Of a DNA stretch of 64,000 bases, positions 56,690 to 64,000 are shown piece after piece. The stretch comes from Macrolepiota albuminosa. Lineage: Eukaryota > Basidiomycota > Agaricomycetes > Agaricales > Agaricaceae. The translations under genes were made by a program, and so were the position numbers. Where the stretch lies: NCBI GenBank assembly GCA_027475525.1, contig JAMWFC010000077.1:744001-808000 (forward strand). Reading direction: 5' to 3'. The notes under the pieces are model-generated. The model saw only the letters and a program-made list of their open reading frames with translations, did not search any database and was not told the origin of the DNA. Every line of letters begins with the position of its first letter. Position 1 is the first letter of the stretch.

Positions 56690-58010
56690 GGAGGGTCGTT
56701 TCCCAGGTGCCGTTGCTGGAAGTCCTGGAGTTTGTTGAGGGCGCCTTCGAGGTTTCAGCACGGTTCCCAAGTGTCGTCTTCCGGGCCATATCCCTTCCAC
56801 CATACGAGGAAGTGGGGTCATCCACGAATATTCTGGCAGTCGAGGATGTCTTCAACCTCGTAGTGGTACTCGTCCTTAACCTCGACTGGGGGAGGGGGCT
56901 CGGAGCATCGTTTGGGGAAGGGATCCAGGGGGTGTCGTTCCAGGAGGCGGACGTGGAATACCGGGTGCAGACCTTTTAGTCCTGGGAGAAGCTCGATCTT
57001 GTAGGCGTGAAATGAGACCTTCCTCAAAATTTTGAATGGGCCGAGGCGCTTGTGATCGAGTTTTGGGGAGGGCCAGCGGGTGCAGAGGTGGCGTCAATCT
57101 AACCATACCTTTGTCCCGGGGGTCCAGTCGGGGGTGTCTTCCTGTTTCCAGTCGGCGTATTTTGCATAGGCCTGGTTCGCGGTGTCGATCTCTTCCCGGA
57201 GAAACTCATGAAGGGACTGGAGATCCCGGGCGACCTCATGGGCGGCGTGCGACGGGATGTTCCAGAGCAAGAGTGTCAGTCGGGGGTGGTATCCTTTGTT
57301 GGCAAAGAAGGGCGATACCCTGGTGGCAGAGTGCAGTGTGTTGTTGTAGGTGAACTCGGCCAGGGGAGCTTGGCGTGCCAGTCGTCCTGCAAGTAGTTAA
57401 CATATAGTCGGAGGTACTGCTCAAGAGACTGATTGACCCTTTCGGTTTGACCATTGGTTTTGGGGGGGTAGGCAGTAGAGAGGTTAGTCTTTACTTCAAG
57501 GGCCTTACACAGGGAAGTCCAGAACTTGGACACGAAGAGTGGGCCACGGTTGTAGAGAGGTTAGTCTTTACTTCAAGGGCCTTACACAGGGAAGTCCAGA
57601 ACTTGGACACGAAGAGTGGGCCACGGTTGGAGACGATGTCGTCCGGAAGTCCATGTTTGGCGAAAACGTGCTTGAGGAACAGCCGGGCAAAGTCCGGGGT
57701 GGTGTCCATGGTGTGGCAGGGTAGGAAGATGCCCTGTTTGGTTAGCCTGCACACAACGACGAGAATGGCATTGAACCCTTTGGATTCCGGGAGTTCGACG
57801 ATGTGGTCCAGGGATATGGAGGATCAGGGGCGTTGTCCAACCGGCAGGGGTTTCAGGAGTCCGTATGGTTGGTGTTGGGGGACCTTGGCCTGGAGGCAGG
57901 GTTCGCATGATCGAATGTAATGGGTCACGTCCTTCTTCAACCCTGGCCAAAAGTAAGTCTGGGAGATAAGCTAGAGGGTCTTACGTATTCCAGGGTGTCC
58001 CCGGAGCTTG
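56690..58010 (-). pseudogene. Gypsy 5 integrase with chromodomain
   Basis: On the minus strand: LRGHPGIRKTL and LISQTYFWPGLKKDVTHYIRS (57960-57900), CEPCLQAKVPQHQPYG, core with [43 protein letters not shown] (here D of the second catalytic site reads G) and [20 protein letters not shown] (57450). Then [31 protein letters not shown] (57020-56930) and a chromodomain [13 protein letters not shown], stop, PHFLVWWKGYGPEDDTWEP (56860-56760). A 77-bp duplication at 57475-57628 shifts the frame. Confidence 0.85.
57475..57629 (-). repeat. Perfect tandem duplication, period 77 bp (integrase)
   Basis: 57475-57551 equals 57552-57628 (start GTAGAGAGGTTAGTC). It duplicates part of the integrase core and shifts its frame. 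See findings. Confidence 0.95.
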
Positions 58011-58279
58011 TGGTTGTGGTGTTGATAGAGGACGTTGTAGCAGAGTCAGGTGTGATCCGGGACATAGATGTGGCCGTCCTGGAGGAGGAGTTTTTTGTCA
58101 GGGGACAAGGAGAAGGCGGGGTCCCGGTCAGTTCCGTTGGGGGGGTTGCAGGGGTTGTGGTCGGTGAAGTACTTGTCTCGGGGGTGCGGCAGATCTGGCT
58201 CAGGATTCCTTCGTCGTTTAAGATCAGTACGGCATTCAGATGTTCGGGAGGGATCACCACGTGATGATTGAACGCATTG

Positions 58280-59650
58280 CGTTCTGCCTTGAATGACTTC
58301 TTGGGATAGACGTCTGATTGACGGGTGAGGGCATTGGGTTTAGCTCCAAGTCGTCCCGGGCGGTACTGGATCATGAAGTCGTATTCCGAGAGAACCTCGG
58401 ACCATTGGGCCTGCCGTCGACTAAGTTGCTTGGTCGTGGTGAAGTACTGCAGGTTGTTGTGATCCGAGTAGACCTGAATCTGGTGCCGGGCTCCCGACTA
58501 AGTTGCTTGGTCGTGGTGAAGTACTGCAGGTTGTTGTGATCCGAGTAGACCTGAATCTGGTGCCGGGCTCCTTCGAGGTAGGCTCGCCATTGTTTGAAGG
58601 CTTTGACGATGGCGAGGAGCTCCTTGTTGTAGATGTCGTAGTTGAGCTCGGCGTCGATCATAGACCGGGTATAGAAGGCAACTGGCCAGGGCTCCCCGCC
58701 GTCAGGTCCCATCTGCAAGAGAATCCCGGCAATGGCGTAGTTGGAGGCGTCGCATTCCAGGATGATCGGGAGGGCTGGGTCGTAGTGCCGGAGTACGGGG
58801 GCAACTGTGAAAGCCTCCTTGAGCAGGTTAGAGACACTCTGGCACTTACTGTCCCAGTTCCAGGCGACGTCCTTGCGTGTGAGCCGGTTGAGGGGTTTTG
58901 TGATACCGGAGTAGTTGTCTATAAACCTCCGGTAGAAATTAGCGAAACCCAAGAAGGACTGTACTTCCTTGACGTTCCGGGGTTGCGGCCAGTTGACAAT
59001 GGCCTCAACCTTGTGGGGGTCCATGCAAACACCATTCAGGGATACGATGACACCGAGATACTCAACCTCTTCCATGTGGAATGAATACTTCTCGGGCTTA
59101 GCGTGGAGGTTGTGCTCCTGGAGGCGTTCAAGGACTTGCCGGACGTGCTTTTGGTGGTCCTCCTTTGAGTCAGAGTAGATGAGGATGTCGTCCAAGTAGA
59201 CAATCACGGAGACGTTGCTCATGTCGTGGAAAATGTCGTTCATGAAGTATTGGAACGTGGCGGGGGAGTTAGTCATTCCGAAAGGCATCACAAGGTACTC
59301 AAACAGACCGTACCATGTACGGAATGCAGTTTTCCACTCATGTCCCGGGGCGATGTGGATGTTGTTGTAGCCAGAGCAGAGGTCGATTTTTGTGTAAACC
59401 TTGGCACTGCGGAGTCAATCGACCAGATCGCCGATGAGCGGGAGTGGGTAGCGGTTCTTCTTGGTGATCTTATTGAGTCCCCGGTAGTCGACGCAGAGTC
59501 AGAGCGAACCGTCCTTCTTCTTGGCGAATAGAACTGGGGCTCTGGCAGTGGAGGCAGAGGGTCGGATGAATCCCTTACCAAGCATTTTGTTGAGGTAGTC
59601 CTTGAGGGCCTGGAGTTCGACCTCCGACATGTTGTATACCTTGCCGAAAG
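58280..59650 (-). pseudogene. Gypsy 5 reverse transcriptase and RNase H
   Basis: Minus-strand blocks: YNMSEVELQALKDYLNKML, APVLFAKKKDGSL, stop, LCVDYRGLNKITKKNRYPLP (59530-59440), KIDLCSGYNNIHIAPGHEWKTAF, MPFGMTNSPATFQYFMNDIF, active site VIVYLDDILIYSDSKEDHQ (about 59220-59165), EYLGVIVSLNGVCMDPHKV, VQSFLGFANFYRRFIDNYSG. RNase H: LECDASNYAIAGILLQ, NYDIYNKELLAIVKAFKQWRAYL, VYSDHNNLQYFTTTKQLSR. The two TGA stops lie where Arg CGA is expected. Catalytic boxes are intact. A 77-bp duplication (58418-58571) breaks RNase H. Confidence 0.9.
58418..58571 (-). repeat. Perfect tandem duplication, period 77 bp (RNase H)
   Basis: 58418-58494 equals 58495-58571 (start CGACTAAGTTGCTTGG). It repeats the VYSDHNNLQYFTTTKQLSR region and shifts the frame. 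See findings. Confidence 0.95.
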
Positions 59651-60960
59651 GGGGGGTGGCTCCTTCCTCAAGGTCGATGGCGTGGTCATAGGGGCGGTGA
59701 GGGGGGATCTTCTTGGCGTCTCCTTCGGAGAATACGTCAGCAAACTCATGATACTCCAGGGGAACTACTTCTCGGAGGATTTGCTCCTCGGTTTTCTTTT
59801 TCGGGGGAATAGCGTCCCCTCGTAGATGTTCTTCTGGGAGAGACGGCGAGGTGTGCAGTTGAAACGTAGGAGTTCCATCCTTCATGAGGCGGGCGAAGGG
59901 GGCGGCCCCAATGATCCTAATGTCGAGTGCGTTCAGGTCAATCGGGGTTGTGGATGCTTTGGCCGGAGCGGGTGTGACGCGTGTCTGAGACTGTCCAGGG
60001 TAGTTCGGCCCTTTGTACTTGTTCCAAGGAATGTTTGGGGGTCGATCAGGGGCCTTGCGGTCTCGGACGGGCGTGGGTGGTGCATGCGTGGGGGGCACGG
60101 CAGTCGTCCCGGGGGTGTCGGGCGTCGGGTCGCTTCCTAGGGCCCGGAGGTGCACAGCAGTCGAGGGGTGGTCTTCAGGTCCTGGGAAGGTCATGGTGAG
60201 TGTTCTCCAATCGATGTCGGGGTTTGTGTCGCGCAGCCAGGGTAGTCCCAGCACCATCGGGGTTGATTCGTGAAGTCGCGTGACCAGGAAGTCGGAGGTG
60301 AACTCGTAGTCGTTGTCCAGGGTCACGCATCCCAAGTGGGACCTCTGGATGGGGCCGGAGGAGGAGGGGGTGCCGTCGAGGCATTGCAGGTGGAGGGGCT
60401 GGTCGAGGGAGTCGTGGGGGAGGTCGAGGGTGTCGCTGATGAAAACTCTGGTGGCTCCTTTGTCGATGAGGGCCGATATCAGTCCTGGGGTGCCGTCCAG
60501 CCTGGCATTGATGACGAAGGATCAGGACGAGCGGGACTGGAGTCCGGGGGGTGGTGGGGGCCCGTCCTTCGGAGCAGGATTCGGAGAGTGGGAGATGTCG
60601 AAGGGGAGTTGCTGGTCGTTGGGCGTTGGGTCCCAGGTCAGGCGAAGGGTAAGATGTCGCCAATCGATGTGGGGGTTGGTGTCTCGGAGCCACAGGAGCC
60701 CTAGGACCAGGGGTGTGGAAGGGTGGAGTTTGGTTATCAACATCCGGAGGGTGTGAGTCTGTCCGTTGGTGAAAGTAACGGGCATACCACGAAGTGAGTG
60801 ATGTCCCCCACCGTAGAGGCGTCTCTGTCGAAGAGGCAGAGCCGTACTGGGACCGGGAGTCGCTGAGCGGGTTCCGGGGCAAAGGTAGACCATGCTTCGT
60901 CGATGAAGTTGTCGGTGGCGCCACTGTCAACGAGGGTGTCGAGGAGGATTCCAGAGGGGG
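59650..60960 (-). pseudogene. Gypsy 5 protease region with two consecutive retropepsin-like domains
   Basis: First domain (60960 to about 60640): LVDSGATDNFIDEAWSTFAPE, then after a frameshift TLRMLITKLHPSTPLVLGLLW and LRDTNPHIDWRHLTL. Second domain (about 60490-60180): ALIDKGATRVFISDTLDL, LGCVTLDNDYEFTSDFLVTRL, STPMVLGLPWLRDTNPDIDW. Each has the active-site turn (DSGAT and DKGAT) and the LVLGLxWLRDTNPxIDW block, so they are homologous. The second has Lys instead of Ser or Thr after the catalytic Asp. A Pro-rich linker and HEFADVFSEGDAKKIPPHRPYDHAIDL, the usual start of RT, follow. Confidence 0.75.
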
Positions 60961-61110
60961 TGAGGCGGGTTTTGAGGAGGAGGGAGTGTGAGGAGTGGAA
61001 GGGTAGGTAAGCCGTGAGGATGTCCTGTATGAGTGTCGTGGAGCGAAGATGTGAGACCGGGGCGGAGAAGACGTCGGGGTCGATTCTGCAATTTAGGGTG
61101 TCTTCCAGGT

Positions 61111-61494
61111 CTAACTTGCCGGGTCGTTTTCCGAGTACTCATAGGTGGCGTCCTCCCCTTCAAAGGTCCAGGTGGCGCATCCCATAACCTGTCGTTGGGG
61201 GCACTCGGAGATGAAATGGTCTTTCTCACCGCAGAGTATGCACACGCCTTCCCTCCTTCGCCATTCCTGCACATCCTTCAGGACTTCGATCCAGGGTCGT
61301 CCCTTCTTTTGAAGCCGGTTGGCCCCAAGGGCCTCCTCGTCCTGTTTGTCATCGAAGTCAAAGTCTTTGGGGTCTTCCAGGGGTTCCTCGGGGCTTGGCG
61401 CGTCGCCTGGGTCGTGGGCGGCCATGGCGGCGTTGAGTTGGGCCTGGGGGCGGACGCTGCTGCCGGGGTTAGCATTGGGCAGGCCACGACTCAC
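61111..61494 (-). pseudogene. Gypsy 5 gag C-terminus with zinc knuckle
   Basis: Minus-strand open frame: acidic DPKDFDFDDKQDEEALGANRLQ, then the CCHC knuckle CILCGEKDHFISECPQ (about 61250-61205). Nucleocapsid-like RNA binding is the expected role. Confidence 0.8.
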
Positions 61495-61582
61495 CGGGGG
61501 TCGGCCGCCGGGGAACGTGGGGGGACTGGGGTTCCGACTTTGGGGGTTGGGGGTTTCGCCGGAGGGCCAAGGGGGTCCTCCC

Positions 61583-62328
61583 CTAGGAGTACTCGCTGCG
61601 GTCTTCCCAGTAGCGTTGGTCGATCTGCATGACGAGGGCCTTGTATCTGTCGTAGGAGGGTTGTTTTAGGGCAAGTCGGAGGACGTCCTTGATACGTTGC
61701 GGCAGGGCACGGCGGAGGGCGTACCAGAGGGTGCTGTAGTTCCAACCTGTCTCGTAAGCTTCCTTTTCAAAACGTACGATGAAGGTAGTGAATCGTTCTT
61801 CAGAGCGCATCTGGAGGTTGAAGAGGTTGTCCTCAGCTTCGGCCATGGTGTCGTAGATCCCGCATTTCCTGGAGAACTCGTCGACGAAGGTCTGCCAGCG
61901 GGAGAGTGCCGGGTTGTTGAGGTCGAACTGGATGAGCGCCGTGTAGTGGTCGAAGGCGATCCCCTGGAGGTACGAGGCGGCGAAGGCCACCCGGGAGCTG
62001 TCAACCTGAAACGTGAGTGGTTTCGCCTGAAACGTATTGAGACACTGAGTGAGGAATGTATGCCATTTTCGGAGCTGTCAACCTGAAACGTGAGTGGTTT
62101 CGCCTGAAACGTATTGAGACACTGAGTGAGGAATGTATGCCATTTTCGGGGGTCCCGGCTCGTGAAAGCGTCGGGCTTTTGAATGTCCAGACATCCTTTG
62201 TGGGCGAGGGCGTCACAAGCGTCGTCCGGTCCAGCAGCGTTGCAGGGAGGGGGGCTGGCATTGTAGTAATAGTAATAATGGTTACCCCCCCTCCTTATGG
62301 AGGAAAGGCACTGAGGGCAGGACTCCAC
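61583..62328 (-). pseudogene. Gypsy 5 gag core, frame-shifted by a 77-bp duplication
   Basis: Reads KGCLDIQKPDAFTSRDPRKWH and FLTQCLNTFQAKPLTFQVDS (62230-62070), then the duplication, then VAFAASYLQGIAFDHYTALIQ, WQTFVDEFSRKCGIYDTMAEAE, MRSEERFTTFIVRFEKEAYETGW and LPQRIKDVLRLALKQP (61990-61600), the classical retrotransposon gag (RRM-like capsid) fold region. Confidence 0.8.
61994..62147 (-). repeat. Perfect tandem duplication, period 77 bp (gag)
   Basis: 61994-62070 equals 62071-62147 (start GGAGCTGTCAACCTG). It repeats the FLTQCLNTFQAKPLTF region and shifts the gag frame. See findings. Confidence 0.95.
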
Positions 62329-62915
62329 CCGCCTGGAGGGCCTCCTCCGGGTGGCTCACCTGGGGGTCTACGCCCGGGAGGTCCGTTGTCCCAGGGGGGT
62401 TTGTTCCTGCCAGGGGGAGGCCCAGGTCTCCATGCAGGGACTGGCGGAGGCGGGGGGCCTGGGGGTCGTCCTCGAGGTTCGGCTAGAGGTGGCGGAGGCG
62501 GTCGGGGAGGGTTTGGTGGTGTCGGGTCGGGTGCTGGGCCGGGTGCCGGGTTGCGCGGGGGACGTTCAACCTGGGAGGGTCGTGCTTGCATCGGAGGCCG
62601 TGGGGGGTTCTGCAGATCGAAGTGGGGCGGGGGGTTGCAGTGGAAGTTGGGCTCCGGAGGGGCTGGGGCTGACGTAGGGGGCGGTACCGGGGTGGGCACG
62701 GGCACAGGACGTTGTTCATTGTTGCCGTGCGTGAGCTCGTCAATGTAGCACAGCGTGTCTTCCGTGCTAGTGGTGTTTGCGCAGGGTCTACCGGGGTTTG
62801 CTGGGGCCGGGGGTCGGGCGTTGTCCGTTCGTGGAAGGGGTTCCAGGGGTCTCTGGGGCTGTCCCCAGGTCTCAAAGGTGCTAGGAACTGAGTTAGCCCT
62901 ACGGCAAGTTGACAA
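62295..62915 (-). pseudogene. Gypsy 5 gag N-terminal, Pro-rich part
   Basis: Minus-strand open frame with dense Pro/Gly (PGPPPPPVPAWRPGPPPG) and an N-terminal STCRRANSVPSTFETWGQ. Such low-complexity regions are common at the N-terminus of gag in GC-rich fungal gypsy elements. The opposite strand is an open Gly-rich shadow. Confidence 0.6.
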
Positions 62916-63828
62916 GCCTACCGTGCAGGCAGCAGGCTGATCGAATAGCCCTCCCGTTGGGTTGAGGGACCGCAGTATGGCCGAGGCGTTTTGTTGCTCT
63001 TCTCATTGTCGTTGCTCCAGAGTGGAGACTGCGGGGGCTGCCAGGACCGGTTCTGGGGGTTCCTGTCAGATGTGAATCGAGCGGCCCAGGTCCGCGGGGT
63101 CGTTGAGGGGTCGGGGGGATGGGGACACATGGACTTCGTCGAGCAGTTGCTGTAATTCTTCGTGGAGGATTGTGTTGCGCCTGTATTTTACCATAGTCTG
63201 CTCCGGGCGTTCTCCTTGCGTGAGGCAATCCCCAAATTCGACCAAGCAATGGGCCCAGTCCTCTGGTGTGCCTGTGAAGTTGTCGTGTCCAAATTCCGTG
63301 AGTAGCACCCTTGCCCGTTGCACAAAGTCCTCTGGCGAGATCCTGAGCGAGCAGAGCACTTCGTCCCATTGCCGTTCGTAGTCCTTGAGATGTCGTCACC
63401 CCATTGGCGAGGGGGGAGTAGTGTCGAGGGGGGTAGTCGTAGTTGAGAGGTTCCCGGAGTTGGGGGGCAGGACGCTGGTAACCATAGTAGGGGGTGGGTG
63501 CAAAGGGGCCCTCGCTGGGCGGTATCGGGCGAGGTCCACTGGGTACTGGTGGGGTCTCTGGCAGGCCCCCGGAGATGCTCCGGTACGAGGGGACCTCCAT
63601 GGGTCGTGCCATGGCTAAGTTGGGTGGAGGGGCCCAGCTGGCTGAGGGCCCCAGATCATAGAGGGATGGGTCAGGGGCCCAGTGGCGGTGGAGGTACGGA
63701 GGTTCATACAGGAGGGGTGGATAGATGGGGCGGGGGGTCTGCGCGAAGTAATGCTCGGGTACCGGGCGCCCGTAGGGGTCGGTCTGGTAGCCCGTGGGGT
63801 AGTAGGTGTGAGTATACGTAGCCATCAA
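62899..63828 (-). pseudogene. Gypsy 5 first ORF (Tyr/Pro-rich N-terminus, helical C-terminus)
   Basis: Starts MMATYTHTYYPTGYQTDPYG just inside the 5' LTR. Tyr/Pro-rich for 140 residues, then by frameshift EDFVQRARVLLTEFGHDNFTG and EQTMVKYRRNTILHEELQQLL (63330-63130). Probably the leading part of gag. At least one frameshift. Confidence 0.55.
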
Positions 63829-63858
63829 GAACGGTGTAAGGAGGGAGTCTTGATATTA

Positions 63859-64000
63859 TGTCAGGTTCCGCTGAGTTGGGGGCTTTCCGGGAAAGCAATC
63901 GCCTTTACAATGCGGACTTGACCCACGGATACTTGGGTGTCTGAAACTCCAGGGCTAGAACTCCAGGGTTCAAGACGCGGACAGGAGAATCCTGGGAGAG
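63859..64000 (-). repeat. Gypsy 5 5' LTR, truncated by window end
   Basis: Plus-strand TGTCAGGTTCCGCTGAG..., matching the start of 53727-54572. 142 bp visible, about 89 percent identical, differing nearly only by transitions. Confidence 0.9.

Larger units (their letters stand above)
53727..64000 (-). mobile_element. Ty3/gypsy element 5 (chromodomain type), GC-rich, minus strand, runs off the window
   Basis: LTRs at 53727-54572 (3' LTR in element sense) and 63859 onward (5' LTR, cut by the window end). Minus-strand order: gag pieces, zinc knuckle, two protease-like domains, RT, RNase H, integrase and chromodomain. A plus-strand gene lies between integrase and 3' LTR. Base composition is much more GC-rich than the other elements. 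Most stops are TGA at expected CGA positions. Confidence 0.9.

Overview
The window looks like a repeat-rich chromosome region of a filamentous basidiomycete, probably an agaricomycete. Three things suggest this. The two host genes that can be modelled have many short GT-AG introns (about 46-63 nt). Their families are ones I associate with agaricomycetes: an AIG1-like G-domain protein and an HGDLKG-type kinase. The rest is fungal retroelements. Well over 80 percent of the window is transposon sequence, mostly decayed, with many in-frame TGA/TAG stops that are often where a CGA or CAG codon would be expected.

Left end (1-3.5 kb): a spliced, apparently intact G-domain (P-loop GTPase) gene at 461-1792, followed by an unidentified ORF split by a solo LTR. 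Centre-left (3.5-24.7 kb): a nested stack. A decayed retroelement with a cysteine-rich gag-like ORF and a DIRS/Ngaro-like reverse transcriptase is the oldest layer. It was hit by a solo LTR (4508-4808) and a Ty1/copia element (4888-23567, target duplication AAGGC). The copia element received a solo LTR in its 5' LTR, a 912-bp insertion in its RT region and a complete Ty3/gypsy element (10475-22759, target duplication GAAAC). That gypsy element was itself cut in its integrase by a Tc1-like DNA transposon (17002-18684, TA target).

Centre (25.3-46.7 kb): a second Ty3/gypsy element with both LTRs (25290-37428), the 3' end of another LTR element (LTR 38003-38178), a 5'-truncated sister of the first gypsy (38179-44892), two further LTRs, and the 3' part of a pogo-like transposon. 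All three gypsy copies have gag, zinc knuckle, protease, RT, RNase H and integrase with a C-terminal chromodomain, followed by an additional long ORF between pol and the 3' LTR that I cannot assign to a known family.

Right (47.2-64 kb): a nine-exon minus-strand host gene (47166-50979) coding for a kinase-like protein that has lost its key catalytic residues, fused to low-complexity repeats and an unknown C-terminal domain. After it come a LINE-type RT fragment, a decayed gene with a duplicated Cys-containing exon, and a GC-rich chromodomain Ty3/gypsy element on the minus strand (53727 to beyond 64000). This last element carries two consecutive retropepsin-like domains and a spliced, antisense cysteine-rich gene between integrase and 3' LTR.

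Two cross-cutting observations matter most. First, four small LTRs (2347-2690, 4508-4808, 5024-5389, 45454-45730) share a module made of a CCTCAG...CTGAGG hairpin followed by a 51-58 nt GT...AG segment. In the three solo LTRs the module is duplicated with the GT...AG segment exactly missing from the second copy, as if spliced and unspliced forms sat side by side. Second, five perfect tandem duplications, all with a period of exactly 77 bp, lie in unrelated sequence and look like assembly joins rather than biology. They frameshift several genes.
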